A stretch of 64,000 bases of DNA from Anniella stebbinsi (GCA_029215795.1 JARDYH010000004.1:219345017-219409016), one strand, 5' to 3'; shown: positions 31,099 to 41,145, counted from the stretch's first letter. Notes: generated by a model from the sequence alone, not told the origin. Made by a program: numbers and translations.

Positions 31099-31284
31099 GG
31101 ACCGGGGCTACCAAAGGCCATGGGAGGAGCTTATCTGCAAAAAGATTTGGCGGTCCAAGGGAACCCAAAGACAGCAGAGCATCCATCATCAAGCAGCATG
31201 AAACAGATGCTGATACATAGGCAATTTTCTCTACGGGACAAAGTTGGTCTGTAGCCAGCAAGGAGCAGCATGAACAGCAATCAA

Positions 31285-31995
31285 GTCATTATTGTTGGAA
31301 ACTCTTACAGCAGTTGAACAGGCATGTCGCCCTACGATCCATATATATAAGTACTTAGCATCAGTAAATAAAGACGATACCCAAGGTCTAAGACAGAAAT
31401 GGAACAGAGAATTGGAGTGTCCTATTTTACCTAATAAATGGATTGTTGTCTTAGCGTCTGTATCTGAAGCTTCTACTGAACTTAGGCTACATATTTCAGG
31501 TTTATTGGACTCCACAATGCCTCTTTATCAAGGGTCTATCTAATCTGTATAATTGTTGGAGATGTAAACACATCTGATGCTTCTTTAATTCATATGTTTT
31601 GGAAATGCCCAATAGTTGCCCCCTTTTGGGAGGAGGTCATAATAAGGATAAACTTTGTATTGAAACAGTCTTTAATATGGAACGATGAGCAGGTCCTCCT
31701 AAACTACCTACCAGTTACTTGGAAGTTAACGCATGGTCAGTACAAATGGATTTTCCAAGCTCTTATGACAGCTAAAAGACTGATATCATTATGCTGGAAG
31801 GATAAATATTCACCTCCCATAATGCAATGGACTGAGGACTTAACAACACTATAAACATTTGAATGGGTGGCATATAGATGCCACTTGCGACTGGATAAAT
31901 ACATGGATATTTGGTTTGCTTTCCTTGAAACCTATGCGTAACTCTCCCCTCCCCTTTTCTATGAATAGCGTATCCAATGGAGGAAAAAACCCTGA
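31285..31995 (+). pseudogene. L1 ORF2 C-terminal relic
   Basis: Two frames, 31292-31543 and 31594-31854, separated by a frameshift, carry the L1 ORF2 C-terminal landmarks: NCWRCKHTSDASLIHMFWKC followed by PFWEEV. A C-x2-C...H-x4-C zinc-finger-like pattern is visible. 5'-truncated and frameshifted; non-functional. The sequence runs into a TC/AC microsatellite at 32057. Confidence 0.8.
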
Positions 31996-32053
31996 CATTC
32001 CTATGCATGTAATTCCGCCCCCTTCATGACTTGTTTTCTGCTCTGTTTTGTTA

Positions 32054-32056
<3 letters not shown>

Positions 32057-32094
<38 letters not shown>

Positions 32095-32117
32095 ACACAC
32101 ACACACACACACACACT
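32057..32117. repeat. (TC)n-(AC)n compound microsatellite
   Basis: TC units at 32057-32094, then AC units to 32117. Confidence 0.95.
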
Positions 32118-32485
32118 CAAGCCTGATCTCAGAGTAGACACTTTGCAGCCTAAGGCAAAGGACAATATGGCACCGTCTCCCATGGGCCGGTGCATCAATT
32201 GTTCTTCAACAATGGTGGTGGGACACTATCTTTTACCACACCTGAACACAACAAACTTTCTGTCGGGGCTGGGATGTGCATCAGTGCTATGGTTAGATAG
32301 AGGCCACAACTTAGTGGCAGAGAACGTGCCTTGCTTGTATACATTTCCAGATTTGATATGTAGCGTTTCCAGCTAAAGGATACTAGGTGGCAGGGCAAGG
32401 AAATAACCGATATGGAGTCCACTACCACAAGATGTAACGGTGGCCACTAAAATAAAGGCTTTAAGAGTTGACTCGACACACTCCT
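32118..32485. other. Partly CR1-like, mostly unassigned
   Basis: CTAGGTGGCAGGGCAAGGAA, GGAGTCCACTACCACAAGAT and GTAACGGTGGCCACTAAAA (32383-32455) faintly resemble CR1 C-terminal sequence. The rest is unassigned. Confidence 0.3.
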
Positions 32486-32658
32486 GGTAGGATGGCCATG
32501 TGTTCACTTTGACGGGACAGTCCTTGATTTGAAGGTGTCATCCATTTGAAGGGCTGTCCTCTTCAATTCTAGGTTAAAAACGAAGGACCATAAGAAGAGA
32601 GAACTGGTGTCTTGAAGTTACACATCAAGAGTTAACACCTGGACAACAGACTGAACAG

Positions 32659-33031
32659 ATGGGCATGCCTAGGGGGAGGGAGGGGGGAGGATCGTGGACT
32701 TACCTGCTTCTGCAATCCTCCCTGGGCATCCAAACAGAAGTGGGACATCCCAGAAGGGAAGAGGTACGTTGCACCTGTTGTGCCCATCATTTTTTTAAAA
32801 AGAGGCAGGAGCCGGGAGTGCAATCGCAAACGTGAGCAAAAAAAACAAAAACAAAACCCCGACCCCGCTTCCCCCTTGATGTCCCTGAACTCCCCTCGGC
32901 CTGGCTCCTAACCTCTGCTGACCCCCGCTACTCACGGGGAGGAGGGAAGAAGCCAAGACTGGCGTCCACACCACCTGTGGCCCTTGGGATTGTCCTGGGA
33001 CCACGGGTAAAATCAGGATAACGGAGGTGTC

Positions 33032-33073
<42 letters not shown>

Positions 33074-33255
33074 GTATTACATTTATATACCGCCCCATAG
33101 CTGAAGCTCTCTGGGAGGTTTACAAAAATTAAAAGACTGAACATTAAAAGTCAATATACAAAATCCCTGCCTGCTCCCAGGATCCTCTGTGTGTCATTTG
33201 GATGCACAGAGAGGACTCAGGACGACCGCGGGGAAAAAGGCCAGTGTAGACACAG
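32659..33255 (-). mobile_element. H5 hAT-like element, reverse copy
   Basis: The reverse complement of the right end reads GTGTCTACACTGGCCTTTTT, then ACACACAGAGGATCCTGGG, matching the start of the 63.0 kb H5 copy. The left end, reversed, has GCAGAAGCAGGTAAGTCCAC. The terminal CATGTCTACACC motif is mutated on the left. An ATT tract and LINE-type tail are nested inside. Confidence 0.6.
33032..33175 (-). mobile_element. (ATT)n tract with reversed LINE tail
   Basis: ATT repeats at 33032-33073 continue into ACATTTATATACCGCCCCAT, AGCTGAAGCTCTCTGGGAGG and TTTACAAAAATTAAAAG, the reversed 3' end of a reptile LINE/SINE. It sits inside H5. Confidence 0.6.
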
Positions 33256-33539
33256 CTCTAGTCACAACCTTCCACCCTCTGGTGAGATATACTGCACTTC
33301 TATTTAGATTATAATTTGGATTTCTAAATGTGCCTGTATTCCTATAAATAAGCATATGCACATTTTTATGCACCCTGGCACCCTTTTTCTTTCTTTTTGT
33401 TCTCTTTTGGCGATCCCTAAGTGGCCACCTTAATTCATGGAGATTATTTGTCTCTCGATAGTGATTAGCTGTGATAGCTAAACAAGATGTTTGTGTGCAG
33501 ATGGCTTCAAACGCCGGAGACAAGGAAATGGGAAATGCA

Positions 33540-33645
33540 AAGCTTGTGAGCACCCAGAGGCATTTGGCTGGCCACTGCGGGAAACAGGCTAGATGGGATT
33601 CTGCCTGATCTAGCAGAGGGCTTCTCATAAGAGAAAATGGCATGG
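33540..33645 (+). mobile_element. CR1 3' end fragment
   Basis: TGAGCACCCAGAGGCATTTG, GCTGGCCACTGCGGGAAACA and GGCTAGATGGGATTCTGCCT are in the order of a CR1 3' UTR variant. The terminal tail is degraded. Confidence 0.6.
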
Positions 33646-33669
33646 AGAACAATCGGAAGGCACACGATG

Positions 33670-33785
33670 CTATTTTCCTGTGGAAGCTAAGCAGACCTAG
33701 CTGCCTGAATGGGAGACCACCTGGGAACCATATAGGTAAGCAGCCCAGAGCTCTTTTGATGAAGAGCGGGATATAGTAAATAATT
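33670..33785 (+). mobile_element. 5S rRNA-derived SINE (SINE3 type)
   Basis: GGAAGCTAAGCAGACCTAGC and GAATGGGAGACCACCTGGGA are the 3' half of vertebrate 5S rRNA, including the internal promoter region (GGATGGGAGACC in 5S). The sequence then passes into TTTTGATGAAGAGCGGGATA, a LINE/SINE-like tail, so it is a SINE rather than a 5S gene. The 5' half of the 5S head is missing or too diverged to see. Confidence 0.75.
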
Positions 33786-34430
33786 ATATGAACAGCAATT
33801 GCAGGTTAGCAAACCTGAATAAGAGTAGAAGTTGACTTAGAGAGAGAAAAGTTCGCACCATGGTTTTTTACGTTATACCTGCTGTCAGACAGACTTTCAG
33901 GTTCCTTCTCTCCAGCTGTGTCTATCACTATCCGCACCACGCAAACGCAAGTGAAAGCCACATTTTTGCATCCTTTTAATTTTGGCAGTGTATCAGAGGA
34001 TGGCTCTCAGCTTCCCATCACAATGAAATAGTAATGATTTTAGCAGGCACTGTTTGTATTATTCATTGCTCTTGGCAAAACAAACGCTGATCTTATTATA
34101 ATGCCACTGTTAAGATTTTGATAGCATAATGAAACCACCTGGATTTACAGCAGGCCCTGACTCTTCGATAAGGTAATCTCTTTGTTTACAAGAGATGGCA
34201 CATCAAAAGTCCTGCCTTCGCCAACAAATTTCACACAGAGCTCCCAGGACGCCACGCCGGAACCTGAACTCACTTGCTATCAACTATTGATTTATGGTCA
34301 AGAGCCATTCAAAGTAGAAGAGTAGCTGATCTTTAAAATCCTAAATATTCCTCGGCAGAAAATGGGGTGGAATTCTTAAGTTATTCTTTTGTGAAATGTT
34401 ATTAATTTAAATTTACAGCTCAACCCAACC
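33786..34430. other. Candidate conserved non-coding stretch
   Basis: Over 600 bp without recognisable repeats, AT-rich, with ACTGTTTGTATTATTCATTG and TTTGTTTACAAGAGATGG (forkhead-like TGTTTAC). Candidate by texture only. Confidence 0.25.
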
Positions 34431-34795
34431 TGAAGGCACAGAGTGGATAACAATAATCAATTCCAGTTGCAAGTTAAGAACACTTGCCGGGAAATACATC
34501 AGTAGGACCTATTTCCCAGGAAGCAGGCTGAGAACTGAGGTGTCAAAGAGATGACACCACACAGATATATTTTACAGACACAGAATATAATCTGTAGATG
34601 CTGTCAGGACTGGACAGAAGTCCAGATCATATATGGGAACATATGAGTACCCTTTGAAGAGCAAAGAGCAGACATTGGACATTGGGCCCCTAGGAAGCAA
34701 GGAGGCATTGACTATGAAGAACCACTAATATGTCCAGATGGAGGTCATTGCTTGCCAGAAATATCTCATATAGTGATACGTTAACATCCTACTGC
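34431..34795. other. Unassigned sequence
   Basis: No gene or repeat recognised. Confidence 0.35.
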
Positions 34796-36003
34796 TAGAT
34801 CTGAACTTTGGGAGTGTTTGGATCAGGGTGGCAACAAGGGAGAGGGCCTTCTCGGTGGTGGCCCCCCAATTATGAAATGATCTCCCCAATGAGCCCGCCT
34901 GGCATCAACATTGTTATCCTTTTGGCGCCAGGTTTCTTTCTCTTTCTCAGGTGTTTGGCAGCATATGTGTTTGGCAGCGTATGATGAGTTTTAATGGCCC
35001 CTATCTGGTTTCCTCTGTCAAAGGGTTCATTAGAAACTATCCAAACAAAATTCCTGAGATCAATTTTTGGAGTCCCAAGATGCGTGTCAGGAGCCGCCAT
35101 TAATTTGGAGGCTGGTTTAAGCTCTATGAGTTGTATAGCATGGACACACGCACTAACGTTTTGGCTCCGCCATCTCCAGGCACAATCGTCTGAATCTCTA
35201 TCAGCCCAGGTTCTGTTGGACCGTTTCCAATCTACTTGGAGTAGGGCTGTGTTGTGGAAATTTTCATCTTTGGGTTTGTCGCTTCCCCACTTTCTAACTT
35301 TGGATCCAGATAATGCTAAACAAACAATCAGGCAAAGACTATTGGACATGGAGATACAAAATCTACGTGGGAGCGCCTTGGGCCCCTGCTGCCCTCTTTC
35401 TTTGGGTCTTTCAGATGCCATGCCTAGTGGGAAAATGGCTTATTTAGAGTGGCTCGATATCCCCAAATATAGATGAGCTTTCTCTTTGGCCCATTTTAAT
35501 GTCCTTCCTTCTAAGTTGCTAGAAGGAAGATACAACAAAATCCCTGTTGAGAGTAGGCTCTGCCCATGTAACAACTCTGAGGTAGAGTCTTTAGAAAATG
35601 TGCTATTTGACTGCTGTTTTTATCAAAATGCTAGGGATGCCCTGCTGAATCCTCTTAGATGGCATCAGGTGGGACGATCCAGGGAGTCGTTAGTGGAGTT
35701 GCTCTTGAAGGGTGTAGACAAGTGTATTACAGTGCAAGTTGCGAAATTCTTATCCTCTGCGATCCAAAGTAGAGCCCTAATTTTAATGTCCTGATGTAAA
35801 TAATTTGTATGTGTTGCATATAGTGTATGCTGGTCTGTTTGACTGTAAATAAAGTTCTTCTTCTGATGAGTTTTAACCAGGTCTTGGTTTTGTCTTATAG
35901 TTGATTTGCTCAAAGTTTTTTTTTACATATATGTTGGCTCTGTATGTTCTGTCTGCTTGTGGTTTTTTATATCAATGGGTTTTAAACTTTGTATATTTTG
36001 TAT
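34796..36003 (+). mobile_element. LINE-derived 3' end interrupted by LINE V
   Basis: The first part, 34796-34994, has GAGGGCCTTCTCGGTGGTGG, the AFSVVAP coding segment of reptile LINEs, then ATGAAATGATCTCCCCAATG. It resumes at 35877 with CAGGTCTTGGTTTTGTC and an AT-rich 3' end leading into the AAT tract at 36004. The LINE V insertion separates the parts. Confidence 0.7.
34982..35876 (+). mobile_element. LINE V, 5'-truncated, with 13-bp target duplication
   Basis: TGATGAGTTTTAA lies at 34982-34994 and 35864-35876. The 869 bp between hold the C-terminal reverse-transcriptase ORF, broken by a stop into 34994-35476 and 35486-35794. The conserved CPCNNSEVESLENVLFDC and VAKFL motifs are present. 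The 3' UTR has AAATAAAG and a short TTC tail. The clade is not certain (Vingi- or L2-like by the cysteine motif). Same family as the minus-strand copy at 11.6 kb. Confidence 0.85.
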
Positions 36004-36004
36004 A

Positions 36005-36047
<43 letters not shown>
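36004..36047. repeat. (AAT)n microsatellite
   Basis: About fourteen AAT triplets at the tail of a LINE-derived 3' end. Confidence 0.95.
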
Positions 36048-36048
<1 letters not shown>

Positions 36049-36059
36049 ATGTTTCCAAA

Positions 36060-36285
36060 AAAGAGGACAAAAGAGGGCACAGGTTTTCATAACACTTGTA
36101 AATGCTTATTGCGATGTATAGATGCAACTGTAGAAATAATTCCCCTAATCTAAATAGAAGTACAATACATCTTACCTAAGTGGAGAAGACTGTAACCAGC
36201 TAACCTATGTTCCTTTCTCAGTCCACTGTGCAAGTTCCTTGCTCCTTTCCCTTCTTTTGATTTTTTATTTTTCTACAGGGATTGG
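36060..36285 (-). mobile_element. U1 unclassified repeat, reverse copy
   Basis: GAGGACAAAAGAGGGCACAG, TTTTCATAACACTTGTAAAT, GATGCAACTGTAGAAATAAT and GAGAAGACTGTAACCAGCTA follow the reversed U1 order. It lies directly beside an H1 element. Confidence 0.5.
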
Positions 36286-36294
36286 GAGGCCTAC

Positions 36295-36609
36295 TAGGGT
36301 GACCATATGCAAAGGAGGACAGGGCTCCTGTATCTTTAACAGATGAATAGAAAAGGGAATTTCAGCAGGTGTCATTTATAGGCATGCAGCACCTGGTGAA
36401 ATTCCCTCTTCATCACAACAGTTAAATCTGCAGGAGCTATACCAGAATGTCCAGATACAAAAGGGCAGGGCTCCTACAGCTTTAACAGTTGTGATGAAGG
36501 AATTTCACCAGGTGCTGCCTGCATAACAATGACACCTGCTGAAATTCTCTTTTCACTACAACTGTTAAAGATACAGGAGCCCTGTCCTCCTTTTCATATG
36601 GTCCCCCTA
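36295..36609. mobile_element. H1 hAT-like palindromic MITE (315 bp)
   Basis: Left end TAGGGTGACCATATGCAAAG; right end CATATGGTCCCCCTA. The hairpin arms match over most of their length, with small deletions (AAGGAATTTCACC). The flanks (GGCCTAC and CTATCAC) show no clear duplication. Confidence 0.85.
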
Positions 36610-37519
36610 CTATCACATCATGGACATCTTCAAAACAGACCTTCATACAGAGAACTGTCCTCATAGTCACCCTAAATAGGTGGAGACCCTAACCAAAGTT
36701 AGGTACCAGAAAATACCATCACGTTGGAACCTCCATGCTGAAAAACAAATATTTAGCTTAACAAATACTCATCTGCTTAGCAGATGAATGGTAATGTATT
36801 TTAAAACTTCATGGCAGCCAGTGATTCAAAGGGCTTTCTCTTTGGTGACAAATTGACTTTTAACCACGACAAGTGGAAGAAGCTGTTTTGCAAGCCATCC
36901 TGGGTATTTCTTTGGGGCAGGAGTGGGGGAGGCACTCAGGGAAAATCCTGAGTGGAGTCGATACACACAAACCTGTAGAGCAGATGGGGCTAGTGGGGAG
37001 AGAGGCAAAAGGTTTGAGTGAGCCCTCAGTCTGTCTCCTGCATGTCACCAAAGCATCCGTCTGCTCGGGGAGTAGAAAACAAGCTGGGAATAAACCTTCA
37101 TGCTCCTTCCGTCCCTCCCTCTTCCAGCCCCCTCCTGTCGGTGGCTTCCTTCTTTCTCCTGCGATAAAGTAGGCCACCGCTTTGGCCCACATCTCCGACA
37201 GGCATTCTCTTTTCCCCTGGCTGCTACTTCCTTCCACTTGAAAGACAAGAGCACATTTTGATTTTACCAGAGCTGCCAGAAAACGAGACACGAGGCCGGG
37301 TAGCTGAAACATAACTTAGGAATTTCTAGAGCTCAGCCTCAAGTGAGACCAATCAAAGGAAGCTAGGCCCGAAGACCTCATGATTTCCTGGGCGCTGAGA
37401 TGGATTTCGTCATTCTACGTTTCAGTGAAAACGCTACGTAGATTTCCTCTTGGAATTTCTAAAACAAACCCCCAAAAACTATCTAAGAATTCCCAGTGAA
37501 CCCTTCAGAAATTGCTACA
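36610..37519. other. Unassigned sequence
   Basis: A 150-codon minus-strand frame (36860-37312) and overlapping plus frames have no recognisable domain. No repeat recognised. Confidence 0.35.
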
Positions 37520-37527
37520 TGTATGCA

Positions 37528-38419
37528 TAGGCTGACCAGATAAAATCCAGGTCAGGGCTCATGTAACTTTAACAGTTGTAGGGCCGATCTACACAGTCCT
37601 TTGGAACGTTTTAAAAAGTATTTTAAAACGTTCCAAATAGGTGCGTTCTAAAACGTCTTAGGCCACATTACTGAGTACTCACGTTACAGGAGAACAGTCT
37701 TCAGTCTTTAAAGCAGTGTGTGCAGTCACACACTGTTCTACCCTGTCTCTTTCTCTTTCGTTTTTACAATGAGTTTAGGGCAAGGCATTGTGGGAGTTGT
37801 AGTTCAGTTACCCACTTCCTTCTTAGTTCCTCTGTCATTCCCTAGCTAGTATAGGGCTAAGAATTGTGGGTGTTGTAGTTCACTGGTCCACTTCCTCTTT
37901 CTTCCCCACCAATCAACTGCTAAGCATTTGGGCACCAGTAAAGGAAGCACTGCCCCCATGAAGCACAAACAGTAAGGAAGGACACATTATTTTACTTAAA
38001 ACGATTTATTAAAAGTGAAACCGTTGTATATAACTGAAGTGAGTTTTAAAAAACCTCAGATATGCAACGTTATAGGAAGTGTGTCATGTGGCCCAAAGAG
38101 TTTTCATAACCCTTATAAAACGTCAAAAAACTCGTATGTAGATCGGCCCGTAGAGAAAAGGGAATTTCAGCCAGTGTCATTTGTATGCAATTAGTTCCTG
38201 GTGAAATTCCCTCTTCATCACAACAGTTAAAGTTGCAGGCACTATATTAGAGTGACCAGATACAAAAGAAGGCAGGGCCCCTGCAACTTTAACTGCTGTG
38301 ATGAAGAGGGAATTTCACCAGGAACTAATTGCATACAAATGACGCTGGCTGAAATTCCCTTTGCTCTACAACTGTTAAAGTTACATGAGCCCTGACCTGG
38401 ATTTTATCTGGTCAGCCTA
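37528..38419. mobile_element. H1 hAT-like palindromic MITE carrying a nested element
   Basis: Left end TAGGCTGACCAGATAAAATC; right end ATTTTATCTGGTCAGCCTA. A perfect 8-bp duplication TGTATGCA lies at 37520-37527 and 38420-38427. The left arm is split after AACTTTAACAGTTGTA by a 569-bp insertion and resumes GAGAAAAGGGAATTTCAG. Without the insertion the H1 length is about 320 bp. Confidence 0.9.
37581..38149. mobile_element. H6-type MITE nested in H1 (569 bp)
   Basis: Left end GGGCCGATCTACACAG; right end TATGTAGATCGGCCC. GTA is duplicated (37578-37580 and 38150-38152). The interior carries a two-unit direct repeat with GGGAGTTGTAGTTCAG and GGGTGTTGTAGTTCAC, ZNF143/THAP11-like motifs. A 3-bp duplication would suit a Harbinger-type transposase better than hAT. 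Confidence 0.75.
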
Positions 38420-38427
38420 TGTATGCA

Positions 38428-39065
38428 TGATGAAGAAATTTTTAAAAAAATTGAACTGCAAAGAAAATTATGAAGTCAAGGAGGGAGAATAGAGACATTA
38501 CATGTTAACATTGATTCAATAAACAGGAATCCACTTTCTCTTTTGTAAGCCACTGCTATAGTGTGAACTAGTACTTAAACTCTTTCCGCAACATGGACCA
38601 ATATACCCAGGATCCCTTACACTCTTGTGCAAACTATATGAGTAAGCCCCACTGAAATCTATGAGACTTAGTTCTGAGTAAATGTGGTTAGGATCTGTCC
38701 ATTGTTCTGCATCTATTAATGCCTCCTAAACCATTTATTTCAAGTACATGGGGAGGGGGGTTATCTTAATTGGGTTTTCTGCCACATAAGTCATAGTCAT
38801 TTGATTAAAAATCATGGCAACTCCATTTTTAATCTCATCATTATGTTTATCACACTGAAGAGTGCAGTTAATGCAGTTTGGCTGTAACCACGCAACAGCT
38901 ATAGGCAGTGATACATCTCTAAAGGCAGCAGCTCAAAAAAAGCTAGAAGCCAAATTCTCAGAACCACTAGCCACCTGTCGGTCTGTATCCTCCAGCATGT
39001 CAAAGACATGGAGAGAAAAGGACTCATCAAAATGGAGTCCCTGGATCAGTCTTTCCTGGCCCTGT
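38428..39065. other. Mostly unassigned; AGTAAGCCCC module inside
   Basis: GAGTAAGCCCCACTGAAATC and GTTCTGAGTAAATGTGG (38640-38692) are the interspersed module seen at 3.0, 21.9 and 52.1 kb. The rest is unassigned. Confidence 0.4.
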
Positions 39066-39620
39066 TTGTTCCAGCGTTTCCATCACAACTGTTGTTAGGG
39101 CAGCCACTTATGAATTGTCAAAAGAAGAGGAAATACATCATCATAAAAAAGAGAGACCAATTCACATAAATTGTGCATATGCTGGTTCACATGTATAGAT
39201 GCAAATTTAGGTGTGCTACCTCCAGTATCAGAGTCAGCAAGCTTAGGTACACCAGTTGCTGGGGAACGTGGGCGGGAGGGTGCTGTGGCACCTGTGTCCT
39301 GCTCGTGGCACCTTGGTCGACCGCTGGTGGGCCACTGTGTGAACAGAGTGCTGGATTGGATGGACCCTTGGTTTGATCCTGCATGACTCTTCTTACATTC
39401 TTATATTTTTAGAAATACTTATTATAATTTAAATAGAAATTCAGTACCTCTCACCGTCTGGCTTTCCTACCTGTTCCCTGGATTCCTATCTGCCTGCATC
39501 CCCTTTCTAACTGGCTCCTGTCTCTCAAGGAGCTGGATCCGTTTCCACCAGGCTGCTTACCTGGCTTTACCCCTGGCCTGGCTTGCTTTCATGAGTCCCT
39601 GGACTCAGTGATGCAACTAT
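39066..39620 (-). mobile_element. U1 unclassified repeat split by CR1
   Basis: ACCAATTCACATAAATTGTG and TATAGATGCAAATTTAG (39154-39210) continue at 39411 as AGAAATACTTATTATAATTT and AAATAGAAATTCAGTACCTC. The CR1 fragment between them accounts for the split. The U1 copy must be older. Confidence 0.55.
39211..39405 (+). mobile_element. CR1 3' end inserted in U1
   Basis: TGCTACCTCCAGTATCAGAG, AGTTGCTGGGGAACGTGGGC, CACTGTGTGAACAGAGTGCT and TTCTTACATTCTTA are the CR1 3' UTR. TTTAG occurs on both sides (39206-39210 and 39408-39412), a short target duplication. Confidence 0.7.
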
Positions 39621-39627
39621 AGCTGCA

Positions 39628-40577
39628 TAGGGATGGGCAAACTCACCCGTATCCAATTCGTTGGATGCCAACCTCGCCACCGCTTGCCACCGCTCATCGG
39701 ATAATATGAGCTTCTTTTAAGCACTCGGCAAGCATCTGGAAATTACATGCCCCCCCCCATTGTGTAAATTAGGCCAGTGCAAGCCTCGGGCCTCGGAATC
39801 CCGAATCCGAAGCCCAGAGGCCATTTTAGGACGGAGTCAGCATGAAATGGTGGATCTGCCATTTCCTCCATTTTAGGACGGAGCTGGCATGAAATGGAGG
39901 ATCTGCCATTTCCTCGCCCACTCCCAGGCCCCAGAAAAGTCTACAACTCCCAGCATACAGTGCCTGGGAGGGATGGACTTACCAGGACCCAGGAGCAGAT
40001 GGTCTAGGTATCGTCGTTGCTGCCTGCCATGGTGTTGCGCGCTCCTCAGCACTGGCGACTCTATTCCCAGAAAGGATGCAATGGTACCGTGCATTGGGAG
40101 GACACACTGGTGCCGGGGACATAGAGTCGCCGGTGCTGAGGAGTGCACAACGCCATGGTGGGTGGCAACGACAATACCTCGACCGTCTGTTCCTGGGCCC
40201 CGGTAAGTCCAGCCCTCTCAGGCACTGTATGCTGGGAGTTGTAGACTTTTCCAGGGCCTGGGAGTGGGCGAGGAAATGGCAGATCCACCATTTCATGCCA
40301 GCTCCATCCTAAAATGGCCACTGGTCTTCGGATTCGGGATTCTGAAGCCCGAGGCTTGCACAGGCCTAGTGTAAATGCTGCAGAGGGGAAGTATGTAATT
40401 TCCAGAGCCTTGTGGTGCAGAATGGAGGCTCTGGATGAGGACAGACGGCGCTGAGCACTTGTCGGGCCTCGTGGGCACTAGGAGTGCGAGTCCATGAATG
40501 TGCCACAGGTGCCCAGCAGGAGGTGGATGTGGGCAGGAGAGTCTGTTGGACTCAGTCGGGCACCTGCAACATCCCCA
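39628..40577. mobile_element. H2 hAT-like element carrying nested H3
   Basis: Left end TAGGGATGGGCAAACTCACC; right end GGCACCTGCAACATCCCCA. The flanks TAGCTGCA (39620-39627) and CAGCTGGA (40578-40585) match at six of eight positions. Without the H3 insertion the H2 length is about 340 bp. Confidence 0.65.
39770..40368. mobile_element. H3 hAT-like palindromic MITE nested in H2 (599 bp)
   Basis: Left end TAGGCCAGTGCAAGCCTCGG; right end CGAGGCTTGCACAGGCCTA. A perfect 8-bp duplication GTGTAAAT lies at 39762-39769 and 40369-40376. The palindrome covers nearly the whole element, with CTACAACTCCCAGCATACAG near the left and its complement near the right. The left arm holds a tandem duplication of about 42 bp (CCATTTTAGGACGGAG). 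The open frames on both strands are mirror artefacts. Confidence 0.9.
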
Positions 40578-40585
40578 CAGCTGGA

Positions 40586-40755
40586 CCACAGGGGGGGAAA
40601 CATCCAGGATTGCACAGCATAGGGAGTCTCCAAGTGACTATCGAGAGAGCCACAGGCAATGGGGAGAGTAGCATCTCAGCCCACATGAGCCTGCCGGAGC
40701 CCTCCAGCTGCAGCTGGTTGCTGCAGCATCCTTTCTTTCTTTCTTTAACATTTTA
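40586..40755. other. Unassigned sequence
   Basis: TTTCTTTCTTTCTTT near 40733-40746. No gene recognised. Confidence 0.35.
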
Positions 40756-40757
40756 AT

Positions 40758-41103
40758 GCGAGATATACACTATGGTGGGACATGGGAGAGTGCTTCCTCT
40801 GTTGCGGCACCTGGGCTGTGGAATGCCCTCCCCATGGAGGCCCGACTGGCGCTGGTACTGGCTTCATTTCAGCGCCAGGTTAAGACATGGCTTTTTAACA
40901 GAGCTTTTGATGGCTAAATCCACCAGCCTGCACACTGTCTTGTTTTAATTGGATTTTACAGTTTTTAAATTTCGTATTGGTTTTAATATATTAATGGTTT
41001 AATTTGTGTTAGAACTGTATATTTATTCTATTCTATATGTATGATTTTATCTGTACGCCGCCTTGAGATCCTTGTGATACAGGGCAGGATATAAATGTTT
41101 TAA

Positions 41104-41142
<39 letters not shown>

Positions 41143-41145
41143 AAT
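40758..41145 (+). mobile_element. LINE-derived 3' end with (AAAT)n tail
   Basis: The coding-like part GTGGAATGCCCTCCCCATGG, TTCATTTCAGCGCCAGGTTA and AGACATGGCTTTTTAACAGA leads to GTACGCCGCCTTGAGATCCT, GGCAGGATATAAATG and an AAAT tail at 41101-41145. This is the best preserved copy of this end type in the window. Confidence 0.75.

Larger units (their letters stand above)
32490..33420 (+). mobile_element. U1 unclassified repeat split by H5
   Basis: The first part, 32490-32658, has AGGATGGCCATGTGTTCAC, GGGACAGTCCTTGATTTGAA and ACCTGGACAACAGACTGAAC. After the H5 insertion it resumes with GGTGAGATATACTGCACTTC and ATTTAGATTATAATTTGG, ending about 33420. Split order and orientation match the intact U1 copy at 61.1 kb. 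Confidence 0.55.

Noticed and set aside
33670..33785. Functional 5S rRNA gene
   Set aside because: Only the diverged 3' half is present, joined to a SINE-like tail; the terminator and 5' half are missing.
39873..40321. Overlapping 105-codon frames on both strands with near-identical peptides
   Set aside because: Mirror artefact of the H3 palindrome.
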